Of a stretch of DNA of 64,000 nucleotides, positions 46,319 through 55,997 are shown one piece after another; positions within the stretch are counted from its first letter, which is position 1; each line of letters begins with the position of its first letter. A model generated the notes under the pieces. The model did not search any database. It saw only the letters and a list, made by a program, of their open reading frames with translations, and had not been told where the DNA came from. The stretch lies in NCBI GenBank assembly GCA_016190375.1, contig JACPQR010000080.1, positions 1-64,000 on the forward strand, read 5' to 3'. The position numbers were made by a program, and so were the translations under genes. The stretch comes from Deltaproteobacteria bacterium. Its GTDB lineage: Bacteria; Myxococcota_A; Polyangia; JACPQR01.

Positions 46319-48055
46319 TCAGCGAGCCTGGCGTAGCGCCTCGCGGACGAGCGCGCGGGTCGCCGCGACCAGACCCGGGTCGAACCGATCGCCGTGCCCG
46401 GGCACCACGAAGGCCGGATCGAACCGGTCGAGCCGATCGAGCGCCGCGGCCCAGGACGGTACGTCGGCGTCGCCGAGGTAGCCGAGCGAGTCTCCGCCGC
46501 GGATCATGCAGCCACCGAACAGGATCCGATCGCGCGCGAACCAGACGACCACGTTGTCCGGGCTGTGGGCGGCGCCAGGGAAGAGTAGCTCCACCTCGTC
46601 GGCGCCGAACCGCAACGTCTGCCGGTCGCGGAACGTCGCGGTGGGCTCGGCGATGCGCGTGTCGCGGAGCTCGGCCGCGAGCACGGGATCGCCGGCGGCC
46701 TCCACGAGCTCCACGCGCATCGCGCCCTGCCGGTCGCGGGCCAGGCTCGCGGTCGTCTCGGACGCCCAGACCTCGGCGCCGCGCCGTCGCAGCGCGTTCG
46801 AGCCCGCCGCGCCGTCCCAGTGGAAGTGCGTCTCGACGGCGACGATCCGGCGCGGGCCGAAGCGTGCGCCGAGCCAGTCGAGCAGCCGATCCGTCGCGGC
46901 CTCGGTCATCGGGCTCGACGCGACGAGCAGCGCGCCGTCGTCGAGCTCGACCACGAGCGAGTTCGCGGCGGCCGGTCGCTCGTGCGTCACGACGATGGCG
47001 CGCGTCCCGAGGAGCCGCGCGCGCAGATCCCGGTCGATCGCGAGGCCGCGATCCGCCGACAGCCCCTCGCGGGCGACGCCGAACCTCTCCGCCATCGCCC
47101 GCGCGCGCCCCGCGTCCCACGCCCAGTCCGAGGCCGCATCGGCCGTCGTCGCGCGGTAGAGCCAGGACAGGCCGATCGGTCCGGAATAGCGGTCCGGCGC
47201 GCGGTACACGGGCTCGGCGAGCACGTCGGCGAGCGTCGCGAACGACCAACCATCGGCCCGCAGGCGCGAGAGGACCGCGGGAAGAGCGTCGGCGAGGAGC
47301 GCGTTCGCGTGGAGGAGGAGTACCTGCGGCACCGCGTGGCCGAGCCGCGCACGCGCAATGGCGTCGTAGCGGCCGCTCGCCTCGGCGACGTGCGCGACCA
47401 GGGCCTCGCGGATCTCGGCTGCGCGCGCCCGATCGCCGTGCCCGAGCGCCGCCACGTACGCGACGTCGAGCACCCAGTCGCTCGTGTCGATCGTGACCGG
47501 CGCCGCCGTCCAGCCGAGCGCCGCGATGCGACGGGCGGCGTCGTCGCGCAGCGCCGGCGTGGCCCCGGTCCGCAGGAACGGGAAGCGAAAGCGCGTCGGC
47601 GCCTTGCCGGTCGCGGAGGCCACGGCGTCGCCGCACGCCCGCGCGTCCGCCATCCAGTGGTCGATCGACACGTCGTCGATCGCGCGGTGGCTCGTCGTGT
47701 GGTTGCCGAGCTCGACGCCCTCATCCCGCCAGCGGCGCAGGATCGCCAGCCGCTCGGGCGCGCGTCCGCACGCGACGAAGCCGGTCGCCGGAACGCCCCT
47801 GACCGCGGCGAGGATGCGGCCGGTCGCGGCCTCGAGATCGTCACCCGCCGCGACCCCGCCGACGAAGGGCAGGTCGTCGATCGTCAGCGCGAGGACGCGC
47901 TGCGAGGCCGCCGTCGCCGCGGGCCCGTGCTGTGCAGGCACCGGCGGCGCAGCGCGCGACCGAGCCGCCGCCCCTGCGCGCGACCGGGCCGCCGGCGCGC
48001 ACGCCGACAGAGCGAGCACGACGAGCACGGCCCGATGCGAACGAAGACACGGCAC
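46319..48055 (-). CDS. Polysaccharide deacetylase fused to a B1-type metallo-beta-lactamase
   Basis: 578 aa from GTG 48055, with a lipoprotein signal (lipobox LSAC). N-terminal NodB/polysaccharide deacetylase domain (residues 50-290): TIDDLP (D60, D61), GNHTTSH (H119, H123), RFPFLRTG and LLLHA. C-terminal metallo-beta-lactamase domain (about 355-578) with the full subclass B1 ligand set: THFHWDG (H410, H412, D414), GAAHSPDNVVVW (H497), FGGCMI (C516) and VPGHGD (H554). YLGDADVPSWAAALDRL is also B1-like. The deacetylase should act on peptidoglycan or another GlcNAc polymer, and the second domain on beta-lactams or another cyclic amide. Both domains would lie outside the cytoplasm. Confidence 0.88.
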   Translation of the reverse strand: MPCLRSHRAVLVVLALSACAPAARSRAGAAARSRAAPPVPAQHGPAATAASQRVLALTIDDLPFVGGVAAGDDLEAATGRILAAVRGVPATGFVACGRAPERLAILRRWRDEGVELGNHTTSHRAIDDVSIDHWMADARACGDAVASATGKAPTRFRFPFLRTGATPALRDDAARRIAALGWTAAPVTIDTSDWVLDVAYVAALGHGDRARAAEIREALVAHVAEASGRYDAIARARLGHAVPQVLLLHANALLADALPAVLSRLRADGWSFATLADVLAEPVYRAPDRYSGPIGLSWLYRATTADAASDWAWDAGRARAMAERFGVAREGLSADRGLAIDRDLRARLLGTRAIVVTHERPAAANSLVVELDDGALLVASSPMTEAATDRLLDWLGARFGPRRIVAVETHFHWDGAAGSNALRRRGAEVWASETTASLARDRQGAMRVELVEAAGDPVLAAELRDTRIAEPTATFRDRQTLRFGADEVELLFPGAAHSPDNVVVWFARDRILFGGCMIRGGDSLGYLGDADVPSWAAALDRLDRFDPAFVVPGHGDRFDPGLVAATRALVREALRQAR

Positions 48056-48130
48056 TGGCCGGCTGCAACGCGCGAAGCGCCGCCTTTCTTCCCGAGCCGA
48101 GAGTCAGCGTCGCGGCTTCGCGACTGATGG

Positions 48131-48136
48131 TACGAT
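48131..48136 (+). promoter_or_regulatory. Putative -10 box (TACGAT) of the lipoprotein gene at 48147
   Basis: TACGAT lies 10 nt before ATG 48147, consistent with the short leaders seen for other genes. No -35 box is clear. Confidence 0.35.
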
Positions 48137-48146
48137 TCCGAGCTCG

Positions 48147-49814
48147 ATGCGATCGCTGGCCGCGCTGACGTTCGCGGGCGCGCTCGTCGTGGCGGGCTGC
48201 ACCTGCGGGGGCGAGACGACCGTGCCCGCGGTGGACGCGAGCGCGGCCGACACCGGCCCGGATGCTCCCGAGGACGCTGCGATCGACGCAGCGGCGCCGG
48301 ACTCCGGGCCCGACGCTGGAGTCGCGCCGATCGGGAACGCGATGCTGATGGGCGACGGCACCGTCGTGCCATTGTATCCGGTGAGCGACCCCGGCTCGCC
48401 GGCCCAGGCGATCGGATTCGTCGCCGCCGGCGGCTCCGTGAGGGCGCTCGACGAGGACGGGGAGCTCCTGTGGGAGACCGCGACCGAGCCGGGAGTCCTC
48501 TTCGGGGGCTTCGACTTCGACGCGGACGGCTGGCCCGATGCCGCCATCGGCGCCAGCGAGCCGACCGGCGAGCTCTGCGGCGAGGACGAGGTCCTCGACA
48601 CGTGGATCGACTTCATCCAGGGCCGCACGGGCGCCGTCCACAGCCCGATCGAGCCCCTCGAGAGCATCTGCTGGTCCTTCCCCGGCACGACGTATCCGAC
48701 CCACCAGTGGGGCTCGCTCGGTGTCCTGTTCGGCCCCGACACCCCGACCCTCGCGGTGGTCCCGTACTACGCCGAGACCGGCTGGTTCTTCGACTTGGGT
48801 GACGGCGGCTTCGCGAGCACGACGCACTTCCTCTACCCGTCGACGGCCGCCTACGACGCGGCCTACACCGCCGACCAGCCCGATGCCCACGGCGCGCCGC
48901 ACAGCTACGTGGAGTACTCGCACGTGGCGAACGGCATGATCCTCTCCGTCGGCGGCGAGTCGAGGCTCGTTTTCTTCACCTCCGCGCGGGTAGTGCAGTA
49001 CGCCGTCGCGCCCTTCGGCGCCGGACAGCTCCTCCACGACACGCCGTTTCTCGCCGGGTGCTCCGGCGCGACGATCGGACAGTGCCGGACCGATCTCGTC
49101 GGGCGCAACTACGGGCGCATCGCGCGCGATCCCTCGTACCCCGACCACCTGGTCCTCGTCGCGGGGACCTCGGCGGACACGGTCTTCGACGACATGCGCT
49201 CCGGCACGATGGCTTCGGACCCGTGGGGTCAGATCGAGAGGCACGTGGTCCTCTACGACCTGACGACGGCCGCGGTGATCGATCGCTTCCTCTCCTACGC
49301 TCACGACGGCGGCGACGCCTACCAGTACGAGGGCCGCCTGGTCTATCCCGAGACGCCGATCGTGCCGTCGCCCATGGGCTCGCCCTCTCGGATCGCCTTC
49401 AACCTCTACGAGGGCGGTCACTGGAACCTGCACGTCACCGCGCCCGGCTCGGTCGAGGACGACGTCGTGATCCGCGACATCTTCCTCTGGGACATCCGCG
49501 ATCTCGATCTCGACGGCGAGGCCGAGTGGCTGCTCTCCCCGTCGCGAGACCCGGAGGATCCGGACGTGCCGGGCTACTACTTCGTCAAGTGGCGCACGCT
49601 CCTGTCGCGCTGGGACGAGGCCGCGACGAGCCTCGCCACGGTCCGCCAGATCGACGACGCGATCCCCTACCTGCAGGCGACCTTCCGGCTCCCCGACCGG
49701 ACGACCTCGCGAAGCTACCTCTACCCGGCCCTGACGGCCCGCACGCCGGACGGGCTCGCCCTGCTCATCTGGCGCAGGGAGGGCTCCTTGGGGACGGTTC
49801 TGCTCGGGCAATGA
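48147..49814 (+). CDS. Surface lipoprotein with FG-GAP-like repeats
   Basis: 555 aa. Signal with lipobox VAGC, then a Pro/Ala/Asp linker. The globular part has FG-GAP-like or calcium-binding stretches (FDFDADGWPDAAIGASE; DIRDLDLDGEAEWLLSP) and beta strands typical of an integrin-like propeller. Repeated aromatic-rich segments (GYYFVKWRTLLSRWD) may be substrate-contact loops. No catalytic site is seen. It is divergent from the deacetylase/lactamase gene, with about 90 nt between the starts, so their promoters are back to back. Confidence 0.78.
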   Translation: MRSLAALTFAGALVVAGCTCGGETTVPAVDASAADTGPDAPEDAAIDAAAPDSGPDAGVAPIGNAMLMGDGTVVPLYPVSDPGSPAQAIGFVAAGGSVRALDEDGELLWETATEPGVLFGGFDFDADGWPDAAIGASEPTGELCGEDEVLDTWIDFIQGRTGAVHSPIEPLESICWSFPGTTYPTHQWGSLGVLFGPDTPTLAVVPYYAETGWFFDLGDGGFASTTHFLYPSTAAYDAAYTADQPDAHGAPHSYVEYSHVANGMILSVGGESRLVFFTSARVVQYAVAPFGAGQLLHDTPFLAGCSGATIGQCRTDLVGRNYGRIARDPSYPDHLVLVAGTSADTVFDDMRSGTMASDPWGQIERHVVLYDLTTAAVIDRFLSYAHDGGDAYQYEGRLVYPETPIVPSPMGSPSRIAFNLYEGGHWNLHVTAPGSVEDDVVIRDIFLWDIRDLDLDGEAEWLLSPSRDPEDPDVPGYYFVKWRTLLSRWDEAATSLATVRQIDDAIPYLQATFRLPDRTTSRSYLYPALTARTPDGLALLIWRREGSLGTVLLGQ

Positions 49815-49908
49815 AATACCCGGCAGCTTCAGAAACTCGAAAGACGCGCGGCGTATCGAGACAGGAGCAGGCCCGCGAACCGCGGGCTGCCAGCCAGGAG
49901 GTCTCGCC

Positions 49909-50328
49909 ATGAAGACGAACCGTTTCCTTCCCGCTCTTCTCTCCGGCACGATCGCGATGGCCGTGGTTTGCCTCGCGGCGCTTCCCGTCGCGTACGCGCA
50001 GCCGGACGACTGCCCGTGCGCCGGCGCCGGCGGTCCGGCGGCGCACGTCGACCAGCGCGTGCGCCACCTGACCGACCGGCTGGGCCTCGACGCGGCCCAG
50101 GCCAGCCGAATCCGCGCCGTCCTGGAGGAGACGGCCCGCCGCGCCGAGGCGGTCCACGCCCTGCCGCGCGGCCCCGAGAAGCGCCAGGCCCGCTGGGACC
50201 TGCGGACCCGGACCCACGCGCGCGTCCGCGCGGTCCTGACGCCCGCGCAGGCAGCGCGCTTCGACGAGCTGCGCGCCGAGCGCCGTCGGCACCGCCGGGG
50301 CGGGCGGTCGGGCCGCGGCGACGTGTGA
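49909..50328 (+). CDS. CpxP/Spy-like periplasmic chaperone
   Basis: 139 aa with a signal peptide (cleavage after AYA). The mature part is all-helical, with LTDRLGLDAAQASRIRAVLEE and LTPAQAARFDELRAERRR, the LTxxQ pattern of CpxP/Spy proteins, which bind unfolded or metal-damaged proteins in the periplasm. The N terminus also has DDCPCAG, possibly a metal or redox pair. The C terminus is Arg-rich. It stands directly in front of a response regulator and histidine kinase in the same direction, the order seen for CpxP-type sensors elsewhere; feedback on the kinase is an inference. Confidence 0.85.
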   Translation: MKTNRFLPALLSGTIAMAVVCLAALPVAYAQPDDCPCAGAGGPAAHVDQRVRHLTDRLGLDAAQASRIRAVLEETARRAEAVHALPRGPEKRQARWDLRTRTHARVRAVLTPAQAARFDELRAERRRHRRGGRSGRGDV

Positions 50329-50366
50329 AGCGGTTCTCGCCCCTCGCCGTGGTTCGCTCGGAGCGG

Positions 50367-50372
50367 TAGGTT
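50367..50372 (+). promoter_or_regulatory. Putative -10 box (TAGGTT) of the response-regulator gene
   Basis: TAGGTT ends six bases before GTG 50379. The same gene may also be transcribed from the CpxP-like gene upstream, 50 nt away. Confidence 0.3.
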
Positions 50373-50378
50373 CGTCGC

Positions 50379-51049
<671 letters not shown>

Positions 51050-51053
<4 letters not shown>

Positions 51054-52477
51054 CGGTACGCGGGCGCGTGACGGCGGCGATCGTGGCGATCGCGCTGCCC
51101 GTGGTGGTCCTGGGCGTCACGCTGGCCTGGCGCGCGCGCCGCGACGCGGCCGTGCAGGCGGTCGCCGCCGCCGTGACCGGTCGCATGGAGGCGGTCGGCC
51201 GCGATCGGTGCGAGGCGGCCCCCGCCCGGTTCGGGCTCGGCCCGCGCGGGCGGCGATTCGGACATGGCCGCCGGCGCGGGCCCTGGGGGCCGCTCGCGCG
51301 GGCGCGGCTGACCGCGTACGACGCCGACCTCCGGCCCGCGACGCCGGGCCCCGCCCCGCGCCTCGGGCCGAGCGAGCGCGAGGACCTCGAACGGACCGGC
51401 GCCGCGCTCCTCGACGGCGGAGCGATCGCCGTCCGCATGCCGTGGTCGGAGGGTCCCTGCGCCGTCGTGGTCGTCGATCTCGAGGACCCTCCGTGGCGCG
51501 GCGCGAGCGCGGCTCTCGTCCGTGAGCTCGCTCTGCACGCCCTCGTCCTGGCCGTCGCGCTTGGCGTCGCGCTCCTTGCGCTCGGCCCGCCGCTCGCCCG
51601 CCTGCGCCGCCTGTCGAAGGAGGTGCGGCGCGCCGCGGGCGAGGGCTACGGCCGGCTGACCACCGTCGGCGGCGCCGACGAGATCGGCGAGGTCGCGCGC
51701 GCGTTCGACGAGGCCGCGCGGCGCGTGCGGCAGGACGTCGAGCGCATCGAGGCCCGCGACCGCGCCCTGACCGCGTACGTCGACGCGACCACCCACGACC
51801 TCGCGATCCCGATCACGGTGCTGCAGGGCCGGCTGACGGAGGCCGACGCGCAGGCTCGGCAGGAGGGCCGGGTCGAGCCCGCGGTGCTCGAGGCCGCGCT
51901 CGCCGAGAGTCAGTACCTCGCCCAGCTCGTCGGCAACATGGCGGCGGCCGCGCGCCTCGAGACCGGGGCGCCCAGCGTCGAGCGCCGCCCGGTCGATCTC
52001 GTCGCGCTCGTCGAGCGCGTGGCGGCCCGGCACCGGCCGGTCGCGCGGCACCGCGGCCTGTCCCTCGAGTACGCGGTCCCCGACGAGCCGGTCGTCGTCC
52101 TGGGAGACGACATCCTGCTCGAGCGCGCCGTCTCGAACCTCGTCCACAACGCGATCCGCCACCACACCGCCGCCACCGGCACCGCCGGCCGCGTCGCCCT
52201 CCTGCTCGAGGCGTTGCACGAGGGGCACCGCTTCCGCATCTCGGTGCGCGACGACGGCTCGAGCGTGGACGATGCGCTGGTCGCCCGGCTCGAGCGCGGC
52301 GAGGACGCGCCCGCGACCCATCACTCGCGCGGGCGAGGTCTGGGGCTGCGCATCGTGCGAGGCGTCGCCGCCGCCCACGGCCTCGCCCTGCACTTCGCGC
52401 GCGGAACCGAAGCCGGCCTCGAAGCCCATCTCGAAGGTGACACGCAACCGGATCTGAAAGGGGACAACCGGATCTGA
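51050..52477 (+). CDS. Sensor histidine kinase, paired with the OmpR-family regulator
   Basis: 475 aa. One TM helix near residues 4-27, a periplasmic sensor domain of about 130 residues, and a second TM helix near 160-185. A HAMP linker and the HisKA dimer (DATTHDLAIPITVLQ, H249) follow. The catalytic domain has LVHNAIRH (N-box), VRDDGSSVDD (G1/D-box) and GRGLGLRIVRG (G2 box). It should sense the periplasm and phosphorylate D52 of the regulator. The last 14 residues (from about EGDTQPDLKGDNRI) are encoded by a palindromic-repeat sequence, so the native C terminus was probably replaced or extended by repeat insertion. Confidence 0.92.
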
Positions 52478-52700
52478 AAGGGGACACGCACCCGGTTCGC
52501 AACCCGCCGTAATTGCATCGTTTCCAGGCACAACCGCGCGTTTTGCCGCCGCCGCCCTCGCAGGCGCCGGCGACGCCGTCGCCTCGAAGGGGACGCAGGC
52601 GCCGGCGACGCCGTCGCCTCGAAGGGGACACGCACCCGGTTCGCAACCCCTCGTGATTGCATCGCTTCCAGGCGCAACCGCGCGTTTTGCCGCCGCCGAC
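52444..52700. repeat. Dispersed GGGGACACGCACCC repeat, two copies and partial ends
   Basis: Left-end motifs occur at about 52438 (GGTGACACGCAACCGG), 52458, 52478 and 52623. The two fuller copies continue TTCGCAACCC..TAATTGCATCG and TTCGCAACCC..TGATTGCATCG, then CAGGCACAACCGCGCG or CAGGCGCAACCGCGCG. Between them an unrelated motif GGCGCCGGCGACGCCGTCGC is itself repeated. The first copies supply the 3' end of the histidine-kinase gene. Confidence 0.72.
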
Positions 52701-52837
52701 CTCGCAGGCGCGGGCGACGCCATCGCCCACCCCTTGTTCGGGTAGCCGATCGACCACGCCCGGAGATGTTCGGGTTCCGGCACGCAAGGGAACGGGCCGG
52801 CCGCGCGATCCTGGCCTCCGCTGCCCGAGGAGGCCCC

Positions 52838-53527
52838 ATGCATAGCCACGTCGAAACACGGCCGACACTCGACCCTTCTCGTTGGCCCATCATCCTCTGG
52901 ATGTGCCTCCTCGTCCTGGTAGTCGCCGCCGGCTCAGGCTGCGGGAGGGACCGTCGAGGCGGGAGCGACGACGACGACGATGACGCCGTGGACGGTGATG
53001 CCGATTCGGACGCGGACGCCGACTCGGACGCGGACGCGGACGCTGATTCGGACGCGGACGCCGATACCGACACCGACGGCGACACGGATGCGGACGGGGA
53101 CGCCGATCCTGCCCGCGGCGCCGTCGACTGCGGTGCCTACTGCGACCACGCGTCCGACGAGTGCTGCGACTCGAGCCGTGACTTCTGCGACCCGGTCTGC
53201 GACTGCGAGGCGAGGTTGCTGCGGCTTGACCACGGCTGCGCCTACTACGATTGCATCACGGCGGCCGACTGCGACGAGCTCCGGCCCTGGGAGCGGTGCG
53301 AAGCCGATGCAGAGACGGATCTCGACACATCCCCCGCGGCGTCCGCTTACTGCTCGAGCTGCGCCCAGCGCGAGGAAGACGACTTCTGCAACCTGCAGTG
53401 CAATCGCAGGCTCTCTTACACCGACGAGGCAATCGCCGTGCTCTCCGACCGCGTCTGGGAGGCCGACTGTGGCGACATCGCCGTCTGCGAGAACGACGCG
53501 ATCTACGCCTCACTCTGCGATCGCTAG
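52838..53527 (+). CDS. Cys-rich lipoprotein with Asp-rich linker
   Basis: 229 aa from ATG 52838; the long N-terminal region before the hydrophobic core (residues 17-35) is unusual, and the lipobox is [23 protein letters not shown] linker of about 45 residues follows, then a Cys-rich domain with about 20 Cys (CGAYCDHASDECCDSSRDFC, CDCEARLL, CSSCAQREEDDFC). Sequence is typical of the window's lipoproteins. No enzyme motif. It lies directly after a palindromic-repeat array and before the gene at 53731. Confidence 0.8.
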   Translation: MHSHVETRPTLDPSRWPIILWMCLLVLVVAAGSGCGRDRRGGSDDDDDDAVDGDADSDADADSDADADADSDADADTDTDGDTDADGDADPARGAVDCGAYCDHASDECCDSSRDFCDPVCDCEARLLRLDHGCAYYDCITAADCDELRPWERCEADAETDLDTSPAASAYCSSCAQREEDDFCNLQCNRRLSYTDEAIAVLSDRVWEADCGDIAVCENDAIYASLCDR

Positions 53528-53611
53528 AGCCTTCGCAAGAGCTCCTCGGGCCGGACCGCGTCCATCTCTTCGTGGTGATTCCCAGGGCACGGGGTCTGGG
53601 TTCCGCATTGG

Positions 53612-53714
53612 CAGCTCGTCGAAGTCGCGGCCTGTCGGCCTGGCTCCGCACGCCGGCCGCAGTCCCAGCTCGACGTAGTCGCGGGGCATCGACCTGGCTC
53701 CGCACGCCGGCCGC
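53612..53714. repeat. Two 49-bp direct repeats upstream of the gene at 53731
   Basis: CAGCTCG...CTGGCTCCGCACGCCGGCCGC occurs twice (53612-53660 and 53666-53714), with the last 20 bases identical. The second copy ends just before the TACAGT box and start codon of the downstream gene, so the copies could be a regulatory duplication. Confidence 0.55.
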
Positions 53715-53716
53715 GC

Positions 53717-53722
53717 TACAGT
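53717..53722 (+). promoter_or_regulatory. Putative -10 box (TACAGT) of the gene at 53731
   Basis: TACAGT ends eight bases before ATG 53731, downstream of the duplicated 49-bp sequence. Confidence 0.4.
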
Positions 53723-53730
53723 GCCGTGAG

Positions 53731-54357
53731 ATGGACTCGAAGCCGCGCGAAGACGCGTCTCCCGACGGCTCGATCCGGATCCAATGGTACGAGCACGAGG
53801 TACGGATGGGCCACTGGATCGTCTCGCCTCGAGTCCTCGACGAGGACACCGGCGAAACGCTCCTCGACCTGTGGGGCACGAGCTGGGACGCGACCGCGTC
53901 CTTCCCTGGGACCGGACTGGTGCGGCTCGCCCTCCGCTGCTACCCGGGTGACACGCCAGGCTGCACGGTCATCATCGACTTCCGCCGGCGAACCTTCGAG
54001 CTCGCGGAATCGGGCGCACCCGCCAGCGAGCGCGCCGGCTCGAGCGCGCCCATCGCGGAGCGCGCCGGCTCGGGCGCGCCCATCGGCGAGCTCGTCCGCG
54101 CGATCGAATCGCTGGATCTCGAGCAGATGATCGACCGAGCCAGGATCGACGCCTCCGCCCGCGAGGGCTGGCCGCAGGCGCCCGAGGTCCTGCGCCGTCT
54201 CGACGTTCTCGCCTCCCTCGCTGCGCGCCACGAACGACGGAGCAAGGTCCTCCGGCTGGCCCCTCTCTTCCGGAGCGCGAACACGGCGGCCGACAACTCC
54301 TTCGCCTTCCTGCTCGATCGGATCGACCGCGCGGCGCGCAAGCTCCACCGGCCATAG
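53731..54357 (+). CDS. Protein of unknown function with repeated SERAG motif
   Basis: 208 aa; the longer in-frame region upstream is not coding. The N-terminal 75 residues form a beta-rich part (IRIQWYEHEVRMGHWIVSPRVLDEDTGETLLDLWGTSWDA), followed by a linker of three repeats of a SERAGSSAP-type unit. A helical C-terminal part (from LVRAIESLDLEQM) ends in RSANTAADNSFAFLLDRIDRAARKL. No transmembrane or signal sequence, so probably cytoplasmic. The N-terminal wording recalls WapI-type immunity proteins, but the resemblance is weak. Family not recognised. Confidence 0.7.
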   Translation: MDSKPREDASPDGSIRIQWYEHEVRMGHWIVSPRVLDEDTGETLLDLWGTSWDATASFPGTGLVRLALRCYPGDTPGCTVIIDFRRRTFELAESGAPASERAGSSAPIAERAGSGAPIGELVRAIESLDLEQMIDRARIDASAREGWPQAPEVLRRLDVLASLAARHERRSKVLRLAPLFRSANTAADNSFAFLLDRIDRAARKLHRP

Positions 54358-54977
54358 CCGCGCTCGTCGTGCCAGCCACATTCCGCTCGCGCGGATACCA
54401 CGGGCGTGCTCGAATCGACGGCGTGTCTCGGCTGACGCGCGGCGCAGGAATCTCCGTCGCCGGGCTATCCCGCGTCCGTGCCCGCGTGGAGCGACGTACT
54501 GGCCGCGCTCCGAGAGCTCGCCCCGGCGTCGCAGCCGCTCCATGCCGCACACGGCGGGCGGGTGCGATGAGGCGATCGTCCGCGGTCGAACGCGGCCGAC
54601 GGATCCGGACGAGAGCGCCAGGCGCGGTCGGGCGAGGAGTGCTGCGACATCGCGGACTGACGGGAGGACGTAAGCGGATAGCGAGGTTCGCTGCTTGCTC
54701 GCACTGCGAAGGAACTCGCCCCTCGCGGAGGATGATAGGGTCCGGTACTCGATCGTCGGCCCCGCGGGATGAGCCGGCGTCGGTTCGAGCGGCTCGTCGC
54801 GGCCCTCGCCAAGGCCGAGGCCCGTGCCGGCTCCGCTTCATGATGCTCCAAGAATCTCGCGCTTGGCGAGCGCCAGTACGTGCAGGCGCAGGCGTCAAGT
54901 TGCTGAGTATGGGCCGCGCCAGTCGCAGGGTGGCACGTCGGGCAATGCCAGCGTGACGAATTCGGGGATGGGTGAGC
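54358..54977. other. About 620 bp with no supported gene
   Basis: Open frames in this stretch are short, Arg-rich and antisense-like. No RNA gene, repeat or transposon end was recognised. It marks the start of the decayed island. Confidence 0.5.
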
Positions 54978-55451
54978 ATGGGCAAGAAAACGAACAAGCA
55001 GGCTGTGGGCGACGTCGTTCGGATCCCGCTCGCGGAAGGGCGTCACGGCTACGCGCTTGCGCTCGTCCCCCCATTGTTTGCGTTTTTCGACTGCCTCGGT
55101 GGGGACGAGCTCGCTCCGGCAGACGTCATCTCGCGGCCGGTGCTGTTTCGGCTGTGGGTGATGGACAGCGCCGTCACGTCGGGACGGTGGCCGATTGTCG
55201 GACGCGTCGAGCCGCCGCCGGCCCTGCTCGCTGCCGCGACGTTCTTCAAGCAGAACGCTCTGAACAAGCGCAAGCTCACGATCTACGTTGGCGGCAAGGA
55301 AAGCCCCGCGACGCGTGAGCAGTGCGTGGGTCTGGAGCGCGCCGCCGTCTGGGATCCCGCTCACGTCGAGGACCGCTTGACCGATCACCACGCTGGGCGG
55401 CCCAACAAATGGGTCGAGTCGCTGAGGCTCGAGGACTCGTTGGAAGAGTAG
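54978..55451 (+). CDS. Imm26-family immunity protein
   Basis: 157 aa from ATG 54978 (GTG 54972 would add two residues). Imm26 pattern: VVRIPLAEGRHGYALAL, FFDCLGG, ISRPVLFRLWVMDSAVTSG and RWPIVGRVEPP, followed by FFKQNALNKRKLTIY. Imm26 proteins protect against polymorphic toxins secreted by related cells. No toxin gene is next to it; the gene lies at the left side of the degraded island, next to a transposase remnant whose 3' end it may have replaced. Its base composition and codon use are slightly less GC-biased than those of its neighbours. Confidence 0.8.
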   Translation: MGKKTNKQAVGDVVRIPLAEGRHGYALALVPPLFAFFDCLGGDELAPADVISRPVLFRLWVMDSAVTSGRWPIVGRVEPPPALLAAATFFKQNALNKRKLTIYVGGKESPATREQCVGLERAAVWDPAHVEDRLTDHHAGRPNKWVESLRLEDSLEE

Positions 55452-55757
55452 AAGGGTCTGTGGTTCGACGTGACGCGGCACCTCGTCGGCGAGCAGCGCG
55501 TCCAGGTCGCTGCCGGCGAGGAACGTGCTGGTGACCTCTCCCCGCGTGATGCGCTCGACGCGCGGCTGCCAGTTGAGCTTGAGCCGCACCACGAAGTAGA
55601 CGCAGTGCTGCTGGCAGGCCGCCAAGCGCTCGATGCTCACGTAGCCGAGGTCGGCCAGCAGGCCGTAGCCGCGCCACGACTCGTCGACGGTCAAGTGCCG
55701 GCCGTCATGGTCGCGGGCTCGGCTGAAGTGGTAGGCGACCGGCGCGCCGCAGCCCAC
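55452..55757 (-). mobile_element. IS4-type transposase remnant
   Basis: Read on the minus strand, DGRHLTVDESWRGYGLLADL, YVSIERLAACQQHCVYFVVRL and WQPRVERITRGEVTSTF match the central part of IS4-type DDE transposases. The 5' part (55758-55960) is frame-shifted and barely recognisable, and the 3' part is missing where the Imm26 gene begins. No terminal inverted repeats were found. The element is inactive. Confidence 0.72.
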
Positions 55758-55997
55758 CGAGAGCGTGTCCGTCCGCCGGACCGCACTGCGGCGACGTCAA
55801 GGTCTCGACCCTCCAGCGGTACTGTGCGGCGATGGGCAAGAGGTTCTCCGTCGCCGTGTGACCGGCCGGGCCGAGCCGACGCGATGGCTCGGGGCACACC
55901 CTCGTCCATCGAGCTCCGTCGGTTCCCACCGCTTGCCACCGGGTCTGGGCACCTAATGCGCACCGGCAACCGACATCCGCTTGACGGTCTCAGCGCC

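Noticed and set aside
54465..55757. 430-codon minus-strand frame including the IS4 fragment
   Set aside because: Only the first ~100 codons match a transposase; the rest is antisense to the Imm26 gene and to empty sequence.
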